Positions 23,156 to 33,746 of a stretch of DNA of 64,000 bases are shown here, piece by piece. The stretch's first letter is position 1; each line of letters opens with the position of its first letter. A model generated the notes under the pieces. It was given only the letters and a program-made list of their open reading frames with translations. It made no database searches and had not been told where the DNA came from. Made by a program: the position numbers and the translations under genes. Source of the DNA: Viridothelium virens (lineage: Eukaryota > Ascomycota > Dothideomycetes > Trypetheliales > Trypetheliaceae); NCBI GenBank assembly GCA_010094025.1, contig ML991871.1, positions 1 through 64,000 on the forward strand. Reading direction: 5' to 3'.

Positions 23156-24808
23156 ATGGCCGCGATCCACGAGCTGCATATGCAACCATCCATGACCGAC
23201 ATGGACACCGACGAACCGTCGTCGACTTTGCGCGACTACTCTTCGACGGCCAATTTGCGCGACCACACATCGGCCAACAATTTACGTGATTTCGCATCGT
23301 CGGCCACTCTACGTGATGCCGCGTCGTCAGCTACTCTACGTGACGCTGCAGCAGCGGCCAACTTACGTGATGTCCCGTCGGCGGCCACTTTGCGTGACAT
23401 CCCATCACGCGAAAATCTTGCTCCCGTAGCAGAGTTTGAGAGTAATGGTACCGCTGTTGGACCTACCATAGAGGAGAAGTCCAACGAACCTCCCAATGGT
23501 GGTTATGGTTGGGTTTGTGTCGCATGTGCTTTCTGGATCAATGCGCACACATGGGGACTGAACAGCTCGTACGGAGTATTTCTCTCTCATTACCTGTCAG
23601 AGAACATCTACCCTGGCGCAACGTCCCTCGAATTCGCGTTTATCGGCGGCCTCTCCATTTCTCAAGCGGTGATGGTTGCACCCATGGTCAACATCGTAAC
23701 TCGACTCTTCGGCTCAAGAACGACTTTGCTTATTGGTGTCCTCTTGGAGACAGCAGCCCTTATCGGAGCCTCTTTCGCCACTGAGATATGGCAACTCTTC
23801 CTTAGTCAAGGCGTTTGCTTTGGCTGGGGGATGGGTTTTCTGTACGTAGGCTCAGTTGGCATCCCATCGCAATGGTTCACCACCAAAACGAGCTTGGCGA
23901 ACGCAACAGCTGCTGCGGGCAGTGGCTGTGGAGGCCTGATTTACAGTCTTGCGGCGAACGCCATGATCGAGAGGATCAGTTTACCCTGGGCCTTCCGGAT
24001 TCTTGGTATAGTTGCTTTCACGGTGAACACCATCTGCTCCTTGTTGATGAGAGACCGAATGAAGCACATTGGCGCCTCGCAGCAGGCCTTCGACTACACG
24101 ATGCTTAAACACTTCAATTTCATTCTCGTCTTGATGTGGGGATTCTTCAGCATGTTGGGCTATATCGTGCTTCTTTTCTCTTTACCAAGCTTCGCCACTA
24201 CCAGCGTCGGCCTCACACAACAACAGGGTGCCATTATCGGTGCGCTCCTCAACCTGGGCCAGGCACTCGGACGGCCGCCAGTAGGTTATTTTAGTGATAC
24301 CATTGGCAGAGTCAATATGGCAGCTGCCATGACGTTCCTTACGGGATTATTTTCACTTGTCATCTGGATCTTTGCGAAAAGCTATGGGGTGCTGATCTTC
24401 TTTGCCATAATTGCAGGTACCGTGGCGGGTACATTCTGGGCGACTGCTGCACCCGTCACTGCTGAGGTGATGGGACTGAAACGCGTACCTGCTGCGCTGT
24501 CTATCGTCTGGCTGTGGCTGGTTATACCAACAACTTTTTCTGAGCCAATTGCCCTTGAAATCAGAACTATGGACGGCAACTATCTTGGCACTCAATTCTT
24601 TGCGGGTGTTATGTACATGGGGGCTGCACTCTGCCTGGTGTTCTTAAGAGCGCGGAAAATTGGAGAGATGGAGCGAAACGCTCTAGATGAGGGTGAGGAG
24701 TTGGATGTCGTCGATAAGACTGCCAATGCACCGGCCGAACCAGCGCGAATAAGTGACAGACCATCCTCAAATTTTGTGAAGAGGATGGTCATGTGGAAGA
24801 AAGTGTAA
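23156..24808 (+). CDS. MFS transporter, monocarboxylate-permease (MCT/MCH) type, with N-terminal LRD repeat
   Basis: Single exon, 550 residues from the ATG at 23156. Residues 24-86 are seven tandem nine-residue units built on xLRDxxSxx. A short linker leads to the membrane domain, opening with PPNGGYGWVCVACAFWINAH, the classic N-terminal signature of the monocarboxylate-porter branch of the major facilitator superfamily. Eleven or twelve hydrophobic segments follow, including the first-half loop LFGSRTTLLIGVLLE and the second-half loop RPPVGYFSDTIGRVN. Family members move monocarboxylates, riboflavin, aspyridone-like acids or other organic anions; the substrate here is not evident. The C-terminus is acidic then basic (LDEGEELDVVDK, FVKRMVMWKKV). 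The gene stands alone with no enzyme partner nearby. The repeat is the odd feature: the usual homologues have an unstructured, non-repetitive N-tail. Confidence 0.92.
   Translation: MAAIHELHMQPSMTDMDTDEPSSTLRDYSSTANLRDHTSANNLRDFASSATLRDAASSATLRDAAAAANLRDVPSAATLRDIPSRENLAPVAEFESNGTAVGPTIEEKSNEPPNGGYGWVCVACAFWINAHTWGLNSSYGVFLSHYLSENIYPGATSLEFAFIGGLSISQAVMVAPMVNIVTRLFGSRTTLLIGVLLETAALIGASFATEIWQLFLSQGVCFGWGMGFLYVGSVGIPSQWFTTKTSLANATAAAGSGCGGLIYSLAANAMIERISLPWAFRILGIVAFTVNTICSLLMRDRMKHIGASQQAFDYTMLKHFNFILVLMWGFFSMLGYIVLLFSLPSFATTSVGLTQQQGAIIGALLNLGQALGRPPVGYFSDTIGRVNMAAAMTFLTGLFSLVIWIFAKSYGVLIFFAIIAGTVAGTFWATAAPVTAEVMGLKRVPAALSIVWLWLVIPTTFSEPIALEIRTMDGNYLGTQFFAGVMYMGAALCLVFLRARKIGEMERNALDEGEELDVVDKTANAPAEPARISDRPSSNFVKRMVMWKKV
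23225..23413 (+). repeat. Seven in-frame 27-bp units encoding xLRDxxSxx
   Basis: Seven consecutive 27-base units inside the transporter gene, each beginning with an N or T codon followed by Leu-Arg-Asp (for example TLRDYSSTA, NLRDHTSAN, TLRDAASSA). Codons for LRD vary (TTG CGC GAC, TTA CGT GAT, CTA CGT GAT), so the units have diverged at DNA level while the LRD core is kept in all seven. Confidence 0.95.
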
Positions 24809-25037
24809 ATTTCCTTTGTAAAAACGCATGCATTTCGGGTGGGATAAATTATACATCTAGAGTAGATATAGACTCAAGGTTTTCCAGTTCACAATACTCT
24901 CCGTTTGTTCTGTGTGAAGGTTTTGCATCGTTCTAATTCCAGAATCCTCCTGGCTGGAGAAAGCTTACAGTCTTCGCCGGCACAAGTAATCTTCTACGTC
25001 CTTCTCAAACTTTTGAAGTCTATGCTGTCGACAAGAA

Positions 25038-25326
25038 CTAGACTGGCTTTGCAGGTAGTTGTTCGACCTCCACAATGATGTCCCGCTCCTTCTCGGCCTG
25101 CATCCAGATAAGTTGATACGCCGTGATCGTTTGTCCAGGAAGAGGGGCATCCACATGACCCACTCACGGTGGCTTTCCAGTAAGTCGTGCTATCCCAAAC
25201 CAGAATTTCCTGCATCGGCACATGAATTTGAGCGCATCTTCGGCCGAGAGAAGCGCCAAGAGCAAGAGAAGCTAGAATACTGTCGCGTAGGCCGGTCCGG
25301 ATATCCTTTACTAGGGCCCGGATCAT
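25038..25326 (-). CDS. Small protein, possibly COX7a-like (cytochrome c oxidase subunit)
   Basis: Two exons, 25168-25326 and 25038-25097, 72 residues; intron 25098-25167 has a consensus GTGAGT donor and TGCAG acceptor and joins in phase 0. The protein reads MIRALVKDIRTGLRDSILAS and LALGASLG, then HVPMQEILVWDSTTYWKATA and EKERDIIVEVEQ, ending LPAKPV. The general plan (short basic N-end, one helix ending LALGASLG, an HVP turn, then a charged D..YWK..EKER helix) resembles fungal COX7a subunits of complex IV, but the aromatic WYG segment that family normally carries after the helix is not present. I therefore treat the family as a guess. The coding call rests on the clean splice, the natural C-terminus and the amphipathic pattern. 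It could instead be an unrelated small mitochondrial or lineage-specific protein. Confidence 0.5.
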
Positions 25327-26946
25327 TGGATCGATCGAACGGAATCAGTCAATCAGATACAATGAATCAAAGGGCTGGCGGATTTGATGAGACAGTAAAG
25401 ATATTGTCATCGTAGAAGACCGGCCATAGTTCGCATCGCGCTCGGCGTAATAACCGAGTGAGACTTGGCTGAGTAGAAGGAGGTGTCATGGGGGGCCCTG
25501 ATTTGTTGTTCGTGATCGCGTTAAAGCTTGATCAGTGCGGCGCCTCTTCAGCCTCGCCTGCCTGACCAGCAAATGAGATGCGGCTGAAAAAGCACAAAAC
25601 GATACGTCATAACTCGGAGTTCTCACGGAAGCTGTAGGCTTTTGAAAGTGAAACATGCTTTACTCTCTTAAGAAAATGTTGCTTTTTTCGATCGCCAGGC
25701 ACCAGATTCATAACGCAGCGGAGCTGCGTTGGTCATGCTAGAAGCTCCGTTAACCTGGAATGCCAAATGAAGGCTTGCATGCGCTTACGAGTGCTATGCA
25801 TCAAGCAATCAGTTTCAGGAGTGAAAGCAGAAGTTACACCAACATCCCGCATCCGCAGTCTCCCGCTTCCTTCAGTGGGAACATCCAGACCTAAAGAGAC
25901 GAACCCTACAAGGACGGTACCGAATCAGACCTGTGGAATTCTCCAACGATTCTAGAAGATTTCCTCGTTGGGCACTGACTAACTGTCACTCGTATGACAG
26001 TGCGCTAACGTACGTCAGGCGTAGCCGCGGTGGCGGATGCAGCATGCAGCACCCAGCACCCAGCACCCCAGGGTGGCAGGATGGTGTGTGATTCGCGGTT
26101 TTTGATAGAAGGATTGTCCCGAAGTCTGCATAATCTGGCATGTCATCGTTGATACTTGGTAAATGGTAAGCGATCATGATCGGCTGATGGTGCATGGGAT
26201 TGAAGTTATGGAGAACCGAACTGTCGGGAGGCTTGCACGAGGGCGTGAAGGAGCAAAAAGTGGAGAAAGTAAAAGGATTCATACTTACAGTAGAACTACA
26301 TGCCCAAGCCTGGAATGCAGTCGATAACCGCTTTGTAAGGTGGTGCGTATGCCTGTCAGCTGCGTCGCTTGGCCCCGACTGAATGGTGGTGATCACACGT
26401 GGAGTGAACATCGAGAAGTTTCGAGACGGCAGTTAGATCCTTCCGGGTTTTAGAACCAGGTTTGGCCTGATCTAGTCTTTCAGCTTTTGCGAAACACTAT
26501 CTCCGTATACCGGCAAGCCTTGGGCTTACACATATGGATCTGTTCGCAGGTATGTGACGGGGTTTGGGTGCGACAGGAGAGTATTTTAAGACATTCCGAT
26601 GGGTTTGAAATACGGATTTGCTGCAGGTGTTCTCCCTGTCTGTGAGTAAGGATTGGCACGAAGACGTGGCCCTGGTACGAGTTCATAATATTGCTGAAGC
26701 GTAGAGGGCTGCGGTGCTGCAATGCTGCTGGCCTTATTCCCGTCAACTCCATGATTAGCGTGCTTTGATATCAAAGCGACTCTGAGAATCTCACCAACTG
26801 CATCACAAGCCTGTGCAATGCATCAGTATCAACGTTTGGTGGTTTGACGCCCACCACGTCATTCGGATCCCATGTTGACAATCCTTCCCATCCTCCCGAT
26901 CCTTCCCATCCTTCGGTTCCTCCTCATCTCTCTCAGCCCGTTCCCC
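25327..26946. other. Intergenic region
   Basis: 1.6 kb between the start of the small minus-strand gene and the 3' end of VPS25. Contains a three-copy AGCACCC repeat at 26048-26068. Nothing else recognised. Confidence 0.5.
26048..26068. repeat. Three tandem copies of AGCACCC
   Basis: Three exact 7-bp copies. Microsatellite-scale; no function inferred. Confidence 0.85.
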
Positions 26947-27654
26947 TCAGAAAAACTTCACTCCCGGCTGCTCCTCCCCAAATATCCCCGCTTTCCCCTT
27001 CTTCACCAGTACCTGCAAGCACTTCTGCAACAACTCCACGTCCATCCCCGCCCACTCTTGGCCCCTGCACGCATCCCCCTCCACCAACTCATACAGCGTC
27101 AGCACCGCCCCCCGCTGCCCTGTCGCATCCACCCACCCCTCCAGCAGCCCCGCCCACTCCTCCGGCCGCCGCCAATACACCCAGCACTCCGCTGCGCCCT
27201 TCCCCTCTGCCTCTGCCCCTCCTCCCCGTCCTCCTCCTCCTCCTCCTACCCAGCCCCCACCCTTCTTGCCCGCGTCGCTCACCCATTCCGCGCGGCCCCC
27301 TCCCTCCGTGCTCGCCATGAACGACAGCACCTCGCGGATATCGCGCAGCGCGAGTCGCCGGCGCAGCGTGGCGTTGTGGAAGAGCGGCCAGTCTTGCGCG
27401 TCGATGGGCGCGAGGCGGAAGGTGCGTGTGTGGCGGCAGTAGGCGAGAATGAGGGCGGTCCACAGCTGGAGTTGGGTGCGGCGCGTGCTCGAGTTGGGTT
27501 GGAGCGTGAAGAAAGGGGGGAAGGTGTGGTGAGGAGGGAAGGGAAAGGTTGAGGGCGAGGAAGAAGTGGCGGTGAAGGTCGTGGTGGGGGTTTGGGCGGA
27601 GATGGCGGCGGTTGAAGAGGAGGAGGATGGAGCGGTAGTGGGTGCGGTTGCCAT
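26947..27654 (-). CDS. VPS25: ESCRT-II complex subunit VPS25
   Basis: Single exon, 235 residues. After a Ser/Thr/Ala-rich N-terminal extension of about 35 residues comes the family block FPPHHTFPPFFTLQPNSSTR and RRTQLQLWTALILAYCRH, the PPXY-like start of the first winged helix. The middle shows WPLFHNATLRRRLALRDIRE and GRAEWVSD. The second winged helix opens with WVYWRRPEEWAGLLEGWV and continues with TGQRGAVLTLYELVEGD and MDVELLQKCLQVLVKKGKAG, ending in GVKFF. VPS25 is the two-copy subunit of ESCRT-II; it bridges to Vps20/ESCRT-III and helps sort ubiquitinated cargo into multivesicular bodies. A Gly/Ala/Glu-rich insertion of about 25 residues separates the two winged helices, in a very G-rich stretch of coding strand. 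All conserved ends are present, so the gene looks functional. Confidence 0.95.
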   Translation of the reverse strand: MATAPTTAPSSSSSTAAISAQTPTTTFTATSSSPSTFPFPPHHTFPPFFTLQPNSSTRRTQLQLWTALILAYCRHTRTFRLAPIDAQDWPLFHNATLRRRLALRDIREVLSFMASTEGGGRAEWVSDAGKKGGGWVGGGGGGRGGGAEAEGKGAAECWVYWRRPEEWAGLLEGWVDATGQRGAVLTLYELVEGDACRGQEWAGMDVELLQKCLQVLVKKGKAGIFGEEQPGVKFF

Positions 27655-28679
27655 GGACGGCGCGGGAGAGAACTGTGGTAATGAAAGAGTAGGGGAGAAT
27701 TATGCCTGGTTGAACTGAGGTGTAGGAGAGTGGTTTTGGTTTGCGAAGGTGCGGAGCTACCAAGGCATGCGAAACTACATAAGCTTTGAAGTTGGAGTAG
27801 GAGGGTGGGGTATTGGTGGGCCTGGGTGCCTGGCTCGTAGCGGTGTAAACTCCGATGCGGAGAACGCAAAATACTGAGAAGTAGCTTGACCGAAAATCAA
27901 TAGTAAAAAGCGAGTTTTTGAACGTGTCTTGAGGGTTTCGAAATGCTCTCAGCTTTGTGGACCTTGAGTAATTCATGAGCAATTGATGAGCAATTGATGA
28001 GCAATTGTACTATTTAGACTACGTTTCGCTCTTCATGGATGGTGCGATAATACAGCGCAGAAACCGTCAATCAACGGGAATACACAGTATGTGCCTAACC
28101 GGCGAAGACACGAGAGAGTGAAACAACCTCATTAAGGTGCGAACCCTGCAATCCTTATCCCATTAGATCCTTCACACATCTACCAGACGGGCAGTGGTAT
28201 CCATCCTTCTTCGCACTCAACCCACTAAGGATGCATAGCAAGTCTCATGTAGAGAGCAGAACATCGCAAATGACAGTATTAGGAGAGATTAGGAAATTAA
28301 TGCGGAAACGAATCCGGCTGGGCAACGGAAGTACGCCCGTATCTCAGATAGAACGCCTTCCCGTCGTGAGGTATTAGTAACTTCGGGGAATGTACACACA
28401 TTGACAACTCTGTAGCGCCTAGCTGGCAAGCAGATGTACACGCTAAAAGAGCATTTCAATGCAGAGGGGACGGCACATGAGTCGAAAGTGGGGAACAGAA
28501 AGCCACTTTTGGCTCGCTCCGGACCCGAAACCGGCGCGAACGATCAGTATGGGGGAAAAGCGCACGTGTGATTAGGAAATTCGTGAGGCAATTGAAGCAG
28601 GTACTAAGAGGACTGCAGTGTATCCAGCTCTTCTAACGCCTTTTGAACGCCGAGCGCAACAGGGAAAAGCGCTATTCAT
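27655..28679. other. Intergenic region upstream of VPS25
   Basis: Holds a three-copy 11-bp repeat (27975-28007). No coding stretch recognised. Confidence 0.5.
27975..28007. repeat. Three tandem copies of ATGAGCAATTG
   Basis: Three exact 11-bp units about 320 bases upstream of the VPS25 start codon. Confidence 0.9.
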
Positions 28680-31222
28680 TCATGAAGACGTGGACGACTG
28701 CTTCTCGTAGTTTTCAGGTCCCGTGTTCTGGAACGTGAAATTCTTCGTTTGATTGTCCTGCCCCTTCGGCTGCTGATCCGCGGGAGCGACTGGGTTCGGA
28801 GGCTGCCACATGGATACGTTCAACTCGCCCATGGGCTTTTGTGGAACGGGCGCTGAGCTGGTTGAAGAGCTAGATGGGTGCCTTCCCATGAAAGTCTGAT
28901 GTTGAAATTGCATCTCATGCAATTGGCTCTGGTCAGGGACGCCCTGAGCCCATTGGAGAGGGTAGTCAAGGCCCAATTGCCCATCTTGATTGATCATTGG
29001 TAATGGTACGGGAAAAGGCACATGCGTATCCACGCTCGAGAATGGGTTCGTCTCGGGCAAAGATGGTCTGCGTTGAACATTATTCACCATATTTGGCATG
29101 TCAGGGAACGCATACAGAGCCATGGCATCCGGGGATGAGTTGGACGTGGGGACGAAGGGAGCCCTGGGAAAACATTGCTGTTGTGCAGGTGCTGATTGCG
29201 GTGGAGTATCTTCCGGAATGAATGGAGCACGTGCTCTGGCAAGTTGACCCCCATACATCGGAGTGGTGGGTGGAGACGCTAGCTGAGGAGAAAATTCGCT
29301 TGTTCCTTCGTAACCTGGATTCTGACCCTGTATTTGTGGATGAAAGGTAGCGGTACGCTGGTTCTGCCAGGCCGGAAAGCGCGGAGGGGCATCCTGAGGG
29401 GTGAGAGGTGTTGGGGGCGCAGCACTTGCGGTTGAGGGAGGATCACCAGGAGTAGTAACAGACGAGTAATCAGCAATTTGAGCAGAGAACTTTGGAGACG
29501 AGCCCGATTCCGCAAAACTGAAATGGACCGGAGATCTTTGCGACGAGGCTGCCTTCTGGACACGGCCCGAAACAACCCCGTTGGGAAGTCCAGCTGTGGA
29601 TTTAATCCTTCGCAAACGGGAATCCGGAGCAAGGTTCTGGCTAGGAGAGCTTGTCAACGGACCACAGTAGGACATACTCCTCAGTGCAGCAGGATCTCCT
29701 AGAGCGGCTGGTCTTTTCTGGCGTCGGAGAGCCAGGCTAGACGGACCGTTCGGCTTCCGGAAGCCGTTCATCTGGTGATGCTCAGGATCAATATCAACAT
29801 TACCCATTGAATCTGCGAGCTCGGTCGTTGAGGAACCGCGCCGGGCAAAGGCTTCTTCCGGGAAAGCAAGTGGCTGATCAGCTGGAAACTGGGGTTCACA
29901 ATCTGGAGCTGCAGAAACAGAAATGACGGGAGATGAAAAGGTCCTCTGATGTATCATGCGGTTCCCAACAAACGAATCCGGCGTGCCATTCGGATTGTCT
30001 CCATTGTTCATGGATGTGAAGAGCCCGAAATGTTCATTTGGTTGTGACACCATCCGATTGTGTCTAGGAATGCCATTTGGATTTTCAAATTGACCTTGTC
30101 CCTGGTCATGGGGGGAAACACTAAGGGAACCATGCTTCTCGCTCGACCATCCTGTGAAGACGCTATCAACGGCTGACATTTCAGACCCGCTCCTGAATGG
30201 ACCCTGCACCGAGCTGGTGTCTATCGCAGGAAATCCATGACCCGCTTGCTGGGTAGTCGCTTGCTGATAGTCCGCAGAGGTAATCGAATCTGACCGGGCG
30301 GCCTGGAGCTGCATTCCATACTCGCTGCCAACAAAGGGGTCCATATTCGATGCATAGGCAGCAGGTTGGTCCATATGAGCCGAACCATTCATCAACGCAT
30401 GACCAGGGAGTTGGTACTGGTCAGCTTGCGAGAAGCTGAAGGCAGGTCCCTGCTGAGCATTGTCCATTGACGTATCGAATCCCGTCATGCCAAATGCTGA
30501 AGACATGTCATTCGATGATAGGACCATATTCTGATCGACAGGTATTTGCGACTCAGCAGCTGCGGACGACGGCACATTAGCTGGAAACATGCTTGGATGA
30601 GGCTCGGAATGATCTTGGGAGATAAAGGCATGGGAGGCGAGCATTTGAGCGTACTGTTTGTACTGCTCTGGCGTCATTTGGCCATAATCCTGGATGTTGC
30701 CATGGGCAAAGGCAGCAATGCCCATGCCTTGAGCTTTCTTAAGGTCCTGCTTGACTTTTGCTCGCCGGTTCTGGAACCAATTCTGTCACGTGTGTTAGCA
30801 TGCAGGCCATACAAGGACGATCCCGGTCGCTTGACGAGGACCGATGGACTTGAGAGAATAAGAAGCAACACGGTAGCATTGAATTGTCAGGAAGGGGCAG
30901 AAAAGACAGGATAGATCACACGCACATTGACTTTGTCCAGAGGAACTTTGAGGTCCGAGGCAAATTCTCTCTTGGTTTGTGTGTTAGGCTTAGGATTAGC
31001 CCGGAAGTTTGCCTCCAGGACGTCTGTCTGCTCTTTTGTCAGGCGAGGCTTGACCTCGCCACCTGGCGGGCCAAAAGCCTGTTGCATGACGCCTCGTTGA
31101 GTGGAATCTGGAGTGTGGGAGCTGGTGGTAGGAGTGGAGTGGTGGAATTGGAAATTGTCTGGGCTCGCTCCTTCTGCGCCAAACTGGTGGACGGGGTTAA
31201 TGGAGAACTCGTGGGTAGTCAT
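28680..31222 (-). CDS. Homeodomain transcription factor
   Basis: Two exons, 30926-31222 and 28680-30782, 799 residues. The single intron (30783-30925, 143 nt) interrupts the homeodomain just before helix 3. Spliced, the domain runs from KPRLTKEQTDVLEANF through NPKPNTQTKREFASDL and PLDKVN to NWFQNRRAKVKQDLKK, at residues about 57-115. The invariant WFQNRRAK recognition helix is intact. The remaining about 680 residues are Gln/Pro/Ser/Asn-rich and disordered, with QYKQYAQMLASH just after the domain and a basic ALRRQKRPAALGD near the middle. Pezizomycotina homeobox regulators of this layout control conidiation and fruiting-body development, but I cannot tell which orthologue this is. Intron retention would delete helix 3 and give an early stop, so splicing could act as a switch. 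The gene has a 2.5-kb upstream gap. Confidence 0.92.
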
Positions 31223-33746
31223 GTCGTTACGGTCGTGAAGAAGAATTAGAGGCGAAGCATCGGAGACGACGGTGCAATCGGTATGGGGAGATTATTCGAT
31301 GCAGCAGTCGAGCCCGAGCGATTAGTGAAGAGGTGAAGAAGAGGTGAGGGCCAGCAAGCTCGGCGAGAGGGTGAGTGCGGCAGTAAGCAATAGCTTGGTA
31401 GCGAGTGGAAGTATGGAACGACTGAGGTCGCCAGGCGACAGAAACGAAGGACTGGGGAAAATTACAAGAGACGGATTACAGCGAACGGGCGAGGAAGGGC
31501 GAGCGAAGGGAAAATTATCACACAGCGATGATGGAGCTGAGGGCGTGGTGTGGGCGTGGGCGTGGGAGAGAGCCGCCGGCGAGACAGAGGTTAGGTAGGT
31601 TAGGTAGGCACGGTAGGCTGGCACCGCTGGGGCACCGTCTGCCGCTAACTGTCCGTAACCTCGACCCGTCCAGTCCACAAGAGACGAGCAGCTAGCTGCA
31701 TCGAGCCAGCCGACTCGCTGCCAAGACGCAACAGGGTTTCCCAGTGACACTCACCCGCATCGTGCTCGTCAGCGAGCTCCTACGCATGCGACCTCGTCGA
31801 CGTCCTGCCTCCACCAACTCCACTTGTCCGCCCACGCCCTTCCCATCCCCTTCGCTCCTCGCTGGCCCCGGCCCTGTCGCTGTGGCCCTGAGTTTCGCGT
31901 GCGACTGGCATCATAAACCCCACCGGCCCACCGAGCCTGTGCTTAATTCTTGCTCGGCCCAGCAACGACGAGAGAACCGACAGACAGATTGCCCTGGTTC
32001 TTCCCTAGCCCCGGTGACCACCACGATCTTGTTGGCCCCCCAGCCGACCATGCCTCCCTGTCTCTCGCGTCCGCTCCCTCCGAGCCGGACGAGATGGCAG
32101 CCGCGGATTGGCCATGGGAGCGCGGGGCCAGAGGCGCAGATGCTCTGATTGGCCTGCTGTGGGTAAGACAGCCTCTGCAGAAGCTCGCATAAAATTCTAT
32201 TTTTACCTTGTCTTGCTGCACCACCACGCCCCTCCCCTGTCGTCCGCCCTGCACCTTTACCTTTGCTGCTGTTGCAGCGACCTCACCCTCGTCTCCCTTG
32301 TGACCGCGACTCCTCGACCGTCGTGGACCGGGCCTTTGTTTTTTTTTTTTGGTGCGCGTAATTCGGAGATTTCGGCTTGTCGACTGTGGACGATCAAGCT
32401 GCAGGAGGGGGAAAAGGGAGGTACAACTTCCCCCCAACATTGACTCCACGGTACCTTTTTTTGCTGCACGGAAGGCAAGGCCTGTCAGGCGGGATCCAGA
32501 TGACGCTGCCACCGCTGCATCCAGTGCATCGCCACAAGTCAATCATCCGCCTCCCTAGCGGGCGACAGGCACCAGGCACCACCCGCGGCTCGGTCCCACT
32601 CAAGCTCGAGCTAGACAGCTAATCATGCAGGAGATTTTCCTGACCTGACCAACGATCGCCCCTAGGACCATGAGCTTAATTCACGTCTGACTGCAATGAT
32701 CTATAATGCGTACTGCTATTTGATCGTCGGAAGGATCAATCATTGCTCGATTCTGCGATCATATGTATCCGGTGTCGTCACCTTCCCCGTCAACCCGAGT
32801 GCGACACCTTGACAAATTCGGTGGCCTTGACTGGCGGAAAAGATACCACCCTTACGACTTCAACCAGTCAGGAACGCGTGATAGGGGCAACGGCGACCAT
32901 CCTGACCCAGAAGGGAAAGATAGCTGCGAGTACGGAGTGGATCCTGGTGGCTCCTGGAGTCCTGGTAGGGCTCGACCAACAAGATCGCGAAACAAAAGAA
33001 AATTCCTGTCGCGGCTTACAGTAATGCCCAGATAGGAGTCTCTGATTTGATCCTAATCACGGGTATGCTTAAGTAGGGAAAAGGGGGCCATGCGCGCGCT
33101 TCTCTCGGAATAAGCATTGGATGAAATGCATTTGATCTTTACGATGGAAAAAGCGCGATAATTCAGCATGGCTGCATAGACGTTGGCAATTGATCTGGAC
33201 AGAAGCCCCTTTATGGTAGGAGCGCCCCAATGCGTCCAAAAAGAGATTCGGCCGGGTGGCTTTCGGAATCTGTCGGCGCTAGGCCGGACGCTTCTGTTCA
33301 GATTTTGAGTTTGTACCTTGCAGGAACATCTGTTTGTGCGCACACTTGGGCTTGGTGGGACTCGAGCTGGCCAAAGGCCCAGATTTTAGAAGAGATGCGC
33401 CGTGACGTCGCAGCCCAGTCATACGGCAAATGGTTCCACGTCGGCAGTTGCTCCTTGACGCGGTGCTTGCTACGGAGCTTTTCAAACACCGGCGGTCTTG
33501 AGAGAACTCAATTGGAATAACGCTACGTAGAACAGAACAGAGCGAAACGAAAGGAAACAGGATCATACAACAATATGCTCAGCGGACAGTTTACTTGCTT
33601 TTCAGTTGCCGTCACACATGCCTCGCCTAGAGCGACGCCAGATCCTTCCGATGTCCAAACTGTCTGTGCTGCAACCTTTCTAGAAAATACCTTCCATGCA
33701 ACGCTACGCGAACAATGGCTTGCGTGACTCGGAGCTTTCCATCCTG
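31223..33746. other. Long upstream region of the homeodomain gene
   Basis: 2.5 kb between the homeodomain gene start and the 3' end of the HAD phosphatase gene. Contains two tandem TTAGGTAGG copies (31591-31608), C/T-rich stretches and a short T run near 32338. Several open frames on both strands lack any recognisable domain. Most likely a long leader and promoter. Confidence 0.5.

Noticed and set aside
26844-27552. Plus-strand Pro/Leu-rich frames over VPS25
   Set aside because: Reverse complement of a G-rich VPS25 coding region; no independent evidence.
31591-31608. TTAGGTAGG repeat as an internal telomere-like sequence
   Set aside because: Only two copies and not the TTAGGG fungal telomere unit.
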